Of a stretch of 64,000 bases of DNA, positions 22,157-34,100 are shown piece by piece. The stretch is from Trema orientale (lineage: Eukaryota > Streptophyta > Magnoliopsida > Rosales > Cannabaceae). The translations under genes were made by a program, and so were the position numbers. The notes beneath the pieces are model-generated. The model made no database searches. It was not told the origin of the DNA and worked only from the letters and a program-made list of their open reading frames with translations. The stretch covers positions 1,062,912-1,126,911 of the forward strand of contig JXTC01000019.1 of assembly GCA_002914845.1 (NCBI GenBank), in the 5' to 3' direction. Position 1 is the first letter of the stretch. Each line of letters opens with the position of its first letter.

Positions 22157-23963
22157 CAGCATTAAAATAAAAATATAAAGACTCCGCGTCTTTATCGTGC
22201 TTTGAGTCTTTTAGACCCTTCTTCAAGGTCTCAGACCTTTTTTAAGGTTTTCACCCCACCTTTTCTCTAGGTGGTCGTTGTTTCCTTTGGCGGTCTTCCT
22301 TCAGTGGTCATTCTTTTCCCCTAATTTTGATTTGGGTCATGATTAATTTTCCACATTTTGTTCCAAAATTGACTAATAAGTAGCTATTTTCATGAAGTTT
22401 TTTTTTTTCTTTACATCAAATTAATTACTTATACATCAGATTTTATGAAACTAGTAATCCTATTCACCTTTTCGATTAATTTCTTTTATTATTTTTAGGG
22501 AATTTTTGCTATCTTGTGAAATATCAACATGAAACAGAAATTACGAGTGTTTTGTAGTTAACCCCATCATAAGAAATATATGGCTATGGCTTGTGTCTTA
22601 TTTTTCACTAGTTTCAGAATCAATTCATTTCATCAACCATAATTATTTGTTTAACCTTTATCTTTTTCCAGATGCATATAAACTTGTTACTGTAAGAAAA
22701 CATGTGCTTTTATGAATTCCTAGATTTCAAAAGTGGTTAAGTTTCTCACATATATGCATATCTAACATACTTTGATTGGTATGCTCTCTGTATAAATTAC
22801 TATTTTGTAAAGTATGTTAACTATGATATGGACATTCCATTGTACCAGTTGCATCAAGAACATTTATCAGTTCATGAATAATCCTTATGGAATTGAATGT
22901 CTTAGTAAGAATGTTGGTTTTGTTCCACAAACATTTTTTATAAAAGTTGAAACAATTTCAGTGAAAATTTTACTTCTAGAGTTGGTTTTGCCTTTCTCCT
23001 TTTTTTTTTTTTTTTTTTTTTCCTCTTAGATTTAATTCAATTATGAGGGGAGAGTCTGGTTTTTGGAATGAATCAATCGACCATTTTCGTTATTTTTCCT
23101 TTCATAATAGTTTGACTTTCCGTACAATGAATAAGACCATTTTTTGTTTTTATGCCTCCTAATTGTGATTTAATTACGAGAATTTGCACAAATAAGGGGA
23201 CATTAATCCAAATGCCTTATAGATCTTTATCTATAATTTATTTCATTGATAATGACGCTAAGTTTGTTTCTTGTATTTTCTCCTAATTTTTCTTAGTTAT
23301 ATCAATTAAGCACCTCATTATATTAATGATTGTGTGAGTCGTCAGATAATCTTCTAGAAATTTTGTTAAATGTATTATGGGTTTCAACTCTACAAAATGT
23401 AACATAAATTTGTCACAATAAGCTCCTAAAAGTGTCGGGCTTACTTTTAATCTTTGGTTTGCTTTGCATTAAGATTACCTTAAAAAAAATTGAGTACTTT
23501 TGATTTCTTTGCTTACTGAAAAAAACAAATCCTTATTTACTTTAGTTATGATGAGTGTATTGTTATCCGTCTCTAAATTTATACATAATTGGCTCTGAAA
23601 ATTCTTTAGTTAGAAGTAACACACTAAAATTCAATGAAAAAATCACTATAATTGTTCTATGGCAAACAAATCATACTATAAATAAGAGAATAAATTTATG
23701 AGATGTAGTAACTAGGAGGTTTAAGATTTAGTCACTATACTAATTATTGCGTGAGTTATTAGATGATCTTTTAATTTCTAGAAAGTTTGTATGCCTCTTG
23801 TAGCAATTAGTTTATACAAGTAGAACAAATAATTATTATTGACTGTACATTTTTAGATTATTGTTATTTGTAGCTATAGAACGTGTAGAAATTCTTGATA
23901 ATGAAATGAACTTGGGTCTGGGAATACTAATGATGTTGCTGTAGGAATTCACAAGAGTGAAGA

Positions 23964-24722
23964 GATATTCATCAACATCATGGTAGAAGAAGTTATAAAA
24001 AGAAACTGAAATATTACAACATTTACCAAATCAGTATGGCATCATATCTTTGAGGAACTTTTTGCACAAACCAAAAGAAACTACATTGACATTCAAGTGA
24101 GGAATAAATTTAACTTACTAAAGCAAAAACAAAAGGACTTCAAGACATTATTGAAAGAGACGAGTATTGGCTACAATTCTGTTACTAGATAAGTTACTAC
24201 AACGATGAAGTGTGGGACAGACTTAACAGGGTAAAACTCGATCTTGATTTAATTTTTTATCTTATTATAATTGATAGTTTGAAAAGTAATTCTCTCTTCT
24301 TCTTTTTTTCCTTATAGGTTCACAAGTTTGCAAAAAGATTCAAGAAGAAAGGATGTCCATTTTATGATAAGTTATATACCATTTTTAAAGATATTACTGC
24401 TACTGGATCCAATGCCCATCCTTCCACAAAGCGTCCTTTGTCAGATGAAGATGATATTGCACTCTCAAAAAGTACTAATAAGAATCGTGAGTTTAAGTTG
24501 GATGATGATATAGATGTTTTGAAAACTAGTAATAATTCTCAAAAGCGAAAGTGAAGTGATTCAACTGAGCCTTCTAACCCTGAACGTGGAAAAAGGACTA
24601 ATTTCACATTTGCCTTGGCATATATCTTACTTGCAATTTCTGAAAGTTGTAAGAAAAAGGCAGAATTGTATCAGAAATTAATAATGCACAATCCTTCATC
24701 TCATAGAGTGCTTTCGCCCTAA
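23964..24722 (+). pseudogene. Myb/SANT-like protein of PIF/Harbinger ancestry (decayed)
   Basis: A broken two-exon gene for a Myb_DNA-bind_3 type protein, the kind that pairs with PIF/Harbinger transposases or has been domesticated from them. The first exon reads TTFTKSVWHHIFEE, then a QVRNKFNLLKQK segment and a KTLLKETSIGYN segment, which is the trihelix-like DNA-binding pattern. There is a stop in its N-terminal part, and a stop plus frameshift just before NDEVWDRL. After an intron (donor about 24229, acceptor about 24318), VHKFAKRFKKKGCPFYDKLY continues the family pattern; a further stop lies at about 24553. Non-functional as read. A decayed DDE transposase follows 3.5 kb downstream in the same orientation. 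Confidence 0.65.
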
Positions 24723-26369
24723 AGCTAGCAAAAATATAGCGCGATAAAAGCCCGATAAAAGCCCTCTAAGCTAAGTACATACGCAATAGTGCGGGAAGAA
24801 CCCTTTACCTTGTTGGTTGAAACTTAGCTCTGAATTAAAGAAGCTAGCATAGCACAGCGAAAAGATGCTCAACATTATTGTACCTTGTTTTGGGGCATCT
24901 TTGGCTTTACGAGAGAAAGCCCGTCGGAGAAGTTAAGATACTTTACAAATTTGTTATCTGCTTCGTCTTTATTTAACCTTCCATAAACCATTCTCCTTTT
25001 TCTTCTGCCTTTTTGAGTTATGTTATTTTTTTTCCACGTTTTGTTCAATCTAAGTATATAAGACACTAATGGCTCCTCAATAAGTCTAACCCGAATTTTT
25101 TTTTATTATTTATTTTTTTAGTTCAAGAACAAAATGTTTGAATTATAATCCTTTTTACTAGAAAAAAAAAAAGGAGGAGTAACTATTGTGAGATAATTTC
25201 TTCTTTATTTTCCACTAGTATATATATGGGTAAAAAGAGATTAGACAAATGAGATTATCCCTACTAACAGAAATGTTTACGTGAAGCTTCTACAACGTGG
25301 TAGAGGGAGCCATACACCATTTCGGACCCTGACCAAGAGGGGAAAGATCTAAACCACTTCGCTACCATACTCGATGGTAATTTTCTTTGATATTTATATG
25401 GGTAGAAATTAGATAAGTTGGACAAAAAGAAAAAAAAATGAAAGAAAATAATGATTGATGGAAAGTAAACTAATCGTTAGTCCGTTTAGTACGTTTTATG
25501 TCTTTTAAAAAAAATTTAATAAGGTGGCTTCAATTTATCAGGAAGACACAAATTGATTAGAAAGGTGAACTGGACAAAGGATCTCAATCTAGTGATTACA
25601 TAGTTATTCAATATAGAAATTAAATGATGAGAAGTTTTTGGCACAATTTTGATGCAGTTAATAAATTGCTTTTAATCATCATGGTGAAGCTTAAATTTGC
25701 TTGCACCTTGTTGTTTGATTTATCTTCTTTGAAAGGGGTTTCAGCAAAATGGTCGAATTATGGCCCTCCAAAGCAAATGTGTCATTTTCAGAAAATAAAA
25801 ATAGAAAACATAATTTTCGAGTTGATGACATGAATCCTTGATATAATTGATGTATTCAGTATAAAAACTAAATAAATATATCTAATGAGATCTTTATAAT
25901 TGGATCCATTTGATGAGAAAATTAGACCTCATATGACCTTTATTAAAAAATAAATAAATAAAAATACGATGATCCATTTGCTTTGATTTGTTCGGTACAC
26001 TATTTTTCCTATAGTAATGCAGCTCAATATTGCAAGGTTGAATTGGGGGCTATAATTAGGAATGGAAAAGGAGAAGTTATAGCTAATGTAGGACATTAAG
26101 TAAACATACATAGGACTGTACTCCAACCAATAATTGAAACTAATTATAACTAATAAAATTTTAGATTAAAAAAAATTCAGCCAAATAAAAAGATATTAAA
26201 AAACAATTAGTAAAAAACATACTGGAAACTATTCATCACGTAAATATCTAATTGATAGAAAGGAAAAAGGAAAAAAGAAAAAAGAAATTCTATTTTCTCA
26301 ATGAAAAGAAAGAGTTTTCCTTTTAAAAAAGGGAAAGAAATAGTTTTCCTTTCCACAAATTCTCTATTT
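24723..26369. other. intergenic with SINE-like piece
   Basis: AT-rich. A moderately GC-rich stretch at 24705-24860 (GCGCGATAAAAGCCCG and nearby) was not identified. A SINE-like piece lies at 25265-25380. No gene was seen. Confidence 0.4.
25265..25380 (-). mobile_element. tRNA-derived SINE-like fragment
   Basis: On the minus strand TGGTAGCGAAGTGGTTTA resembles a pol III A box. About 30 bp later GGGTCCGAAATGG resembles a B box. The tail does not look like a tRNA and no target duplication was identified. Confidence 0.4.
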
Positions 26370-26663
26370 CTCTCGTACTAGGTTGAATTACTATTGCGAC
26401 ACACGCGTCGTTTCTAGCCCGGATTCCAAGTACTCAAACTTTTAAAAATATTCTCCTTTCTACGAACACAATGAGCCCAAGAACGCGACCTAAAATGGCT
26501 GGAATCATCGCCGGGGACGAAAACTCCGAGACGGCCATTTCAGATCGCGTTCTTGGGCTCATTGTGTTTGTAGAAAGGAGAATATTTTTAAAGGTTTGAG
26601 TACTTGGAATCCGGGCTAGAAACGACGCGTGTGTCGCAATAATAATTCAACCTAGTACGAGAG
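26370..26663. repeat. large rDNA-derived inverted repeat (hairpin)
   Basis: Two arms of about 130 bp (26370-26499 and 26534-26663) are reverse complements with only a few mismatches, separated by about 34 bp. The outer part of each arm is 25S rRNA-like sequence; the inner part (with GGGCTCATTGTGTTTG) is unidentified. The local GC content is well above that of the flanks. A transcript would form a long, nearly perfect hairpin. Confidence 0.9.
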
Positions 26664-26695
26664 GAACCGTTGATTTGCACAATTGGTCTTCGCGC
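26607..26695 (+). pseudogene. scrambled 25S rRNA fragments
   Basis: Two pieces resemble the 3' part of plant 25S rRNA. One (about 26607-26633) contains GAATCCGGGCTAGAA. The other (about 26630-26695) contains GTGTCGCAATA and then CCTAGTACGAGAGGAACCGT, the sarcin-ricin loop. In real 25S rRNA the sarcin-ricin piece lies upstream of the other, so the order here is swapped at a short shared sequence. The left arm of the inverted repeat carries the same join in reverse, ending at CTCTCGTAC. Confidence 0.75.
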
Positions 26696-26941
26696 CAACA
26701 CTAACAAATATATTCTTACATAGTAGAAATTTTAGAGTTGGAAGAGTAAGAATATGGAACTAGATATGATATATATAGTATTCTCTCTCTGAACGAGTTA
26801 GACTTGGTCAAAGAGTCTTTCTTAGTTAACAGCTCACTATTCTATTTCATATCAACCTGGTATATTATTACGTACTGAGTACCTTGTAATTTTGAAAGAG
26901 TTATATCCAAATTTATAGTACACAAATATATATATATATAT

Positions 26942-27162
26942 GGTTCTCAATCCAGTAGGTATTTTTTTTACTTATCAATAGGTATTGATCCAACGGTTTC
27001 CATAATTTGAGTGTTTGAAAAAATAATAATAAAAATAAATACATATTATTTAATAATTTTCTCTCTCTACCTTTTACCATAAAAAGATGTACTTGACCAA
27101 TTTTAATTGAACAAAACAATACCGATAAATTGGTTAAAAAAAAATACCTACTGGATTGGTGC

Positions 27163-27164
<2 letters not shown>
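26942..27164. mobile_element. MITE inserted in a (TA)n tract, copy 2
   Basis: A 223-bp element. Left end GGTTCTCAATCCAGTAGGTA; right end in reverse GGGCACCAATCCAGTAGGTA. (TA)n sequence lies on both sides. Same family as 8700-8937. Confidence 0.75.

Positions 27165-27229
<65 letters not shown>
27165..27229. repeat. (AT)n microsatellite
   Basis: About 65 bp of uninterrupted AT dinucleotides directly abutting the right end of the MITE copy 2. Confidence 0.95.
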
Positions 27230-27232
<3 letters not shown>

Positions 27233-28288
27233 TTGTATAGAGCTCTAGAAGAGTATTTGGAGGAAGACTCTATCTAAGGTTCTCGTTAATTATTTAAAAG
27301 AAAATATAGATCTAAGCAGCATTAGTAACAACAATAGTGGTGATGATCATGATAATCAATCTCCTATCAGAGAGCTTGCATACCACAGGCTCAGTCAAAC
27401 ACCTATTAAGTCCAAGCAACAGGTATGTTACGTTAATAGTTTTTGTTTTGACTTTTGATTTATTATATATATTACACGAAAAGGTCACTTTTCATGAATC
27501 ATATACATAAAGAGTAATAATTATTATTATTAATCTCAATGTCATTTATATGTGGAAAAAGAGTAAAACTCTTGGTAAGAAATATTCAACTCAAGAACAA
27601 AAAAGTTCATAGGAAGGTCCTTTATTAGATGACTTTTGTTAAAGATGTTGGAATTTTGGTAGGCTAGTGCTACTGTTACTTAGATTATGGTCTTATAAAC
27701 CAAGTTAAATTGTAGTTTAAAGTCGGAATTCAATTAATCATATAATAGTGCTTCTTATGCTAGTCTATGTCATAATGGTTCTCCTATGTATTATGGCTCT
27801 CCATGTCAAGGATTTCATGCATCTCAATTCCATGAAAATTGCTCCTCTATTGGGATGTGTCATAACTTATTGAAAAAAGTGCTGGGGCATTGAATGAAAT
27901 TGAGAGAACATAACATGAGGTGTGAAGAGCATTGTTTTCATAGATAGCTAAAAGTAGAAGAAAAGATTGAGCTTTGAATTTGAGGTGAATCATATTAAGT
28001 TGACTAGGTACTTGGTCACTACAACATTCTTTTTTTTTTTTTTTTTTGAGTTCTTTGTAGTAGACTTTATAGATGATTTTGGATTTTTTTTTAAATCTTG
28101 TATTTGGATAATGGTTAATCTAGTGACTTTGTTGTGTTTGGAATTCGATGTGATTTTATGGATGATTTACTTTTATGTTAAGAAAATTATTAAAATTGTA
28201 CATTTTATTGATGGGATCCTAACATGGTGACTTTTTTATTATACAATATTTCCTATGCACAGGTTTGAATTTTGCCTCTCAATATTAT
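27230..28288. other. no intact gene; possible decayed exon
   Basis: A stretch at about 27290-27422 reads openly (NNNSGDDHDNQSPIRELAYH) and ends at a GTATGT donor-like site, but I recognise no family. It could be a remnant of the Harbinger-like element around it. The rest is AT-rich and non-coding. Confidence 0.3.
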
Positions 28289-29485
28289 GTTTGATAATGA
28301 TTTTGGTGATGACCAAAGTGAGGTACTCATACTTTGTGCTTTGAAGGAGTACCATGAGTTTTATTTGATTGAAGAACCGTGTAGAGATTCTGCTATTCAA
28401 GGAGACGAGTAGTTAATTGAATTATTGAACGGTAATGGAGCTCAATGTTTTGAGAGTTTTCGAATGGAGAAAGAATTGTCACTGAAATTATGTCATGTGT
28501 TAGAAAAACAAAATTCTGAAAAAAGGTTTGTATCTACAAAGGAATACATACCTATGTTCTTGATATTTCTCATAATAATTGACATCGAATAGTTTTGGAG
28601 AGATATCGACACTCAGGTGAAACTATTTCTCAATACTTTAAGAAAGTGTTGAAAGTGATCTATTGTTCAGGGAAAAAAATTATCACTCCTCATTCTTTTG
28701 ATACGACTCCACCACAAATTAGGTTCAATCCAAAATATTATCTATTTTTTAAGGTATAGTTCTTAATTAATTTATTTATAAGCTTTATGATAGACATGAT
28801 CCTAACAATAAACGATATATTTTATAGAATTATATCAGAGTCATTGATGGGACATATGTATCAGCACATGTTCCTATCAAGGAGCAAATATCATATCGTT
28901 GGAGAAAGATAGAGCCTATACAAAATATTCTCTGTGCATGTTCCTTTGACATGAGATTCACAATTGTCATAACTGAGTAGGAAGGAACGATTAATGATAG
29001 ACAAGTACTTCTAAAGTCTATTACAAAACTAGAAAATAAGTTCCATATACCACCACGTGGTAAGTTCATATTTTATAATATTATATCTAATAATGTTTAA
29101 AATATTTAGAAAATAAATATTAACTCGAATTATTAATTATAGAAATATTAACTTGTAGTTGATTCTAGATTCTCAAACATGCCTAGTTTTCTTTCACCAT
29201 ACCTTAGAGAAATGATATCATTTAAGTCAATACAAAGATATCACTACTCCTCAAGGGTCAAAAGAGCTTTTCAACTATAGAAATTCTTTTTTGAGAAATG
29301 TTATTGAGAGATACTTTAAAGTGCTAAAAGCTTGTTTTCCTATCTCGAAGCAAATACCTCCTCATAATTTAAGGACACAACGATATATTATAATTAGTTG
29401 TTATGCTATTCACAATTTTATAAAGATGAACCATGTAGAGAATGTTATATTTAATAAGATTGAGAGATTAAATATAACATTCTAA
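28289..29485 (+). pseudogene. PIF/Harbinger DDE transposase (HARBI1/ALP1-like), decayed
   Basis: Remnant of a DDE_Tnp_4 family transposase. In order: an N-terminal helical region (the LIELLNGNGAQCFESFRMEK segment), a first catalytic Asp in VIDGTYV, a second in INDRQVL, an LSPYLREM segment, and a catalytic Glu in NVIERYFKVLK followed by CYAIHNFI. Likely introns are 28754-28827 and 29060-29142. In-frame stops (before LIELL, in place of the Trp after VITE, and at KY-stop-LV) and several frameshifts break it. It shares orientation with the Myb-like remnant at 23964-24722, as expected for a two-gene Harbinger element. Outer inverted ends were not found. Confidence 0.8.
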
Positions 29486-31101
29486 TAATTAAAATCTGGA
29501 ATTCACACATGTATTATTAAGGAAAAAAAACTATTATAACCTGAGCAAAAATCATGCATACTTTGTGGGGACTGCCCATACTAAAATGGTATTTATGTAA
29601 ATCATGTTAAATATTATTTTACGAGCAAAAAAAAAATTATTTTATCACGAGCAAATAATTAATATATAAACTGTTCGGAAGTGCGCCCACAAGTTATTTT
29701 ATCACATATATTGAATATTTGATATTCAACTAAGTGATATTAATTCATGTATATTTATGATAATATTTGATTATTGTTCTATAAACATACAATGATCATT
29801 GATTTCAAAGTAAAGAAGTTATACAAATAAAGTTATTTCTATACCTGAAATATAATTTTCTGTTGACAGAGGTTTTGTCAACACAGTAAATTATGAAATT
29901 GCAAGTGGAAAATTGCGTACAAAATAGAAAAAATAAAGAAATAAAAGAGATGATGGTTTTTAAGATGGTTAAGCCCCTAAAAGAATGAGCCTATGCTCAC
30001 AATTCTTCACTATTTTTTAGAAAATTATAAGTAAAGTCTCAATGCCTTAGGGTGAGACCTACAAAAAGAGAATTTCATAGCGTGCGTATAGTGATGTGAA
30101 TTGTGAGATGACGAATAATAAGACTGAGCCTCCTTTATATAGAGGAAGACGGCTCAATATTTTTTAATTTTGAGAATAGGAAGCTATATAATATTAATAC
30201 AATTTTATGTAATAATACAAGATTGGGTGATAGTTAGTACTTGTATTGCTTGCTCTTTACGTAGAAACTTGTGTCCTCTTTTTGCAACTTTTCCCATCTT
30301 TGACTTTTCTTATTGTTTCTATTTATTGCTGACACAGATCGTATAATATTTATTATACGAAAAAGATCGCATGTGCTCTTTTGAAAATAATGCAAGATTT
30401 AATACTTTTATCTCTAAATCGAACTTGACTTTTCTTATTTGGCGTTGACCACCGTGGATCCCGACTTCAATTATTAGTTGATTTAAAATCACACAATATT
30501 TTCTATGATAGATATAGAATATAGTTCACAACAAATGAAAAAAGCTAGATACTTTTCTTAGGTAATATTGTAGAATTTTGTATATTAATTAATGGTTAGT
30601 TTTGAGTTACACAATTATGACTTAATTTATGTAAAATCTCCAATATATGTTAGAAATATTGAACAGAACCATATGATATTTATTTTTTGATATAATTAAA
30701 AATATATTCTTATAACTTGAAAGAAATTAATACATGTCCTTGTCAATCTTAAAATGGGTGATAAACTCGTGTTCGTAATACATATTATTTGATATATTTA
30801 AAGATATATGGGTGAAGAATATGATCTCGAGTCCCATATTTTAGGAGTACAAAAAATATAGGTACCACTACTTTATTTAGTTTGAGTATTAAATATCATC
30901 TTGTGTAGGCATGAGTATTTAGATAATTAAATCTTGATCGAGTAATCAATAAAATAGTTTTACTACTTAAATACTTCTACAAAAATTTGATTATCCATTA
31001 GATAGTTTTTCCTCAAGATTGGAAGATATAATTGGAAAGGCAAAACAACATAACAATTTTAAATTTAACTCCGATTATCATATTTATATGGGGATACATA
31101 T
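29486..31101. other. intergenic, no gene seen
   Basis: AT-rich. On the minus strand a TATA-like CTCTATATAAAGGAGG lies at about 30131-30146, followed by C/A-rich leader-like sequence down to about 30000. This resembles an LTR or gene promoter, but no paired repeat or coding region was found. Confidence 0.4.
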
Positions 31102-34100
31102 TGTGACAACCTGTATAAAAATATATATAATTTATTAATGTTATGTAAATAATATAAAGATAAAAGAAAAGACTAAAAAGCCCTTGATTAATGGTATTTA
31201 TTAGGGTTACTTTAGTAATTGAACAGTAAACCCTCTGAGAAATCCTAAGACTAATAATCTGTTCAGTTTATACATACGCTTTGTAGAGGAGAAAAAAAGA
31301 GAAAGAGAGAGAGAGAAGGCTATGCACATTTAAGAAGAAGAAGAAAATGAATAGACCATTGTCATAGATTATTGAGACTCACTCCTAAGGTAATAAACTC
31401 TTAGCAGATTGAGTTACATGCACCAATTAGAATTTAGGGATTGGAATTGCATGTCTAGGGTTAGCGTTTTAATTTTCTGATAAATAATTTATAGACTATT
31501 GGGAAGAGTCTAATATAGAATAAAGCCTATTAATTCTCGGATTCAAATAGGACAAATTTTATATGATTTAGTTGTGAAGATTAAAAGTTATGAATTTTTA
31601 AATTTTGGGCTAAGATGTAAAAACACAGTAGAGGTTGCAACTAGATTTTCAGAGAATTTTACTGGTTTTATTAGGTCATATTTATTATAGTCAGAAAGCT
31701 TATCAAATAAGGTTTCCAACGATATATAATTTGTCAAAAACATACTTATAATCAGAGATTTATAACTATTTGAAGTAAGTATTACAAATCTGAAAAAAAT
31801 TTGAAACTTCGGTACTTTTAATAAAATATGGTAACTTTATTTTGGGCTTTGTGGGGCACACCTACCTATAGGCTTTTAATAAAACTTTTACTTACACATT
31901 TTTTACTTACACATAATTATGTGTAGGCATAAGTATTATTTACCTACACATAATATTTTCCTATGTGTAAGTAAAATATGTCTAAGTAATATTACTAGTT
32001 TATATATTTGATATATAAGTAATGATTTTTACTTACATATACTTTAGAGTTTTGGCTCCGTTTCTTTTCAGCCAAAATTTAAAATTTTTATTATTTTTTC
32101 GTTAATGTGGCAAATGACATGGCATTTATACTAATTGTTTTTTTGTTACATTTTGCCACTTATATAATAAATAGATGTATATAATTTTGTAGTTATAGTA
32201 TTTTATTATTAAACTACCACATGTATAAACATATGGTGACATGGACGCTAACAGTGAAAAGTTTGCTACATAAACAACTACACTGCAAAGCTTAATTAGG
32301 GTTTCTTTCTTATCTTATCTCATCTCTCATCTTCTTCTCTTAGCCGCTCTATGTTCTGGGTTCTCTCCCCAAGTCCCAAAATCTCTATCTTTGTCATGAG
32401 CTCTGTCTCAGCAGCAAAGCGTCCATTCTTTCTGCTCTCAATCACCTCCCACTCTCAGATCTCTCTCCTATTTCTCTTAGTTCTGCCCTCATTCTCTCGG
32501 CCTCGCTCGCAAGTGCTATAACATTTCTCTACAAATTCTTTGTTTGGTGGGATTGAGAAAGATAGGGGAGATGCCTTTAGCATTTACAGATCAAGAGTGC
32601 ATTTGGCAAAAAGTCTTCATGGTATGATAAGTGGTTATTATATATGTTGAAGGTATGTGCAAAATCTATTCTAATACGTGTTCCCCTTGTTACCTGGTAA
32701 TTTCTAAGTAGAACTTATGAAGATGACATGGTTGTCTTGTTTTTTGATTTTTGAAATCAAATTGAGTAGAAACAATTTGGTATACCAGAATCTAGAAAAT
32801 GAGATATTTGGTATTTGAATAGTAGCAAAATTTGTTTTGGTTTATAAGATATTTTGAGAGGAAAATGGGTTTTTTTGGGGTACGTTTGGGAGAAGGGAGA
32901 GGAAATAGGATAGAGATTTGATGGAAAATAGGAAGGGTAGGACAAGAAAGAATTAAGATTGTCCGACAAAGATGATGATAGTGTTCAAAGGTGGCTGATA
33001 TATAAAAAAATCGATGGAGACTTGAGGCTATAGTGATTAGACTAAAAATACAATGTTAGTTTCTGCTATTGATATGAAACCCGGTAATATTGTCCTATAG
33101 ACGACCAAATGTTCTGTTTTTAATGCCTTTTAGTTTATTTTTTTCTTTATTTTATTGTACTTTTATTTTTTTCTCCTTTCCTTCTCTCTCTTTTAGCTTC
33201 TTCTTTGTTTCTGGTTTTCAGCTAACAATGTTCTCAAAACAGTTCACTGCCTTCTCATGAATAAATGATCCTATGTTTTAAAATTTGTGAATTATTAAAA
33301 TTACCTAAGAAATAAGCTTAAAGACATTATTTGATAGGACCTAAGTAGAAACTAGGTAAAGGAATATAATTTGATGTGTTTTTCGACGCTATGTGCCTTG
33401 CCTTTTATTTCTCCGTTTTTGCATACATAGAAACAAGGCAAGATATAAGAGAATACAACAGGATTATACATGAAACACTAGAATCTTTTAGGGATGAATT
33501 TTATTTTTACTTGTACCCAATTAAGATTCAATTTAACGTTAGTTGGGACTTAGACACTTGTTTTTTGCCATTCAGCGTCATCTAAGGCCTTGTTCTGTAT
33601 ATGGTACTTCCTTGATGATGGTTAGACAAGTTGTAATTCTTAGTATGCCTCAACCTAGTTTTTGTAGAATGTATCGAACCTATTTTTGATATTTACTTTC
33701 ATATTATCTTCAAAAAATTATTTGGTATGCTTTTGATGATTCCACAAGTAATGTTGTCCCATTTTTTCTTGTGATAGCTCAAAGTTGGACTTTCTGAAGT
33801 CCAAAACTTGTTTCTTGTGATTGGGTGTCCTAGTAAATTTGGGAATTGGATGTTCTTAGTTTATAAATTTATGAACATATTTCTTGTGGTTGTTATAGAT
33901 TTTATACTTGGGTATCTTATTATTTCGTGCTTTAATCCACTCGGATTGGTTAAAAATTGCATTGATGAAAATGTAGCGATTCAAGTGGGTTTGCTGGATG
34001 ATTTATAAAGTGATATGTATTAATGTTATTGCTTGTTATCACTGGGATTAAATGTAAATTTAGTGATTATTTTATTATTAAGGATTCCATATTTAGTTTT

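Larger units (their letters stand above)
20709..23963. other. RPOT3 upstream region and repeat-rich intergenic
   Basis: The first few hundred bases should carry the RPOT3 promoter and 5' UTR; no clear TATA box was chosen. Further on the sequence is AT-rich with poly-T runs. A MITE-like right end (GGCTATGTTTGGTAGG read in reverse, followed by TTA) lies at about 21320-21340 without a matching left end. No gene was recognised. Confidence 0.45.

Noticed and set aside
24705..24860. Relatively GC-rich stretch between the Harbinger remnants
   Set aside because: I considered organelle DNA or a tRNA gene, but found no cloverleaf and no recognised gene.
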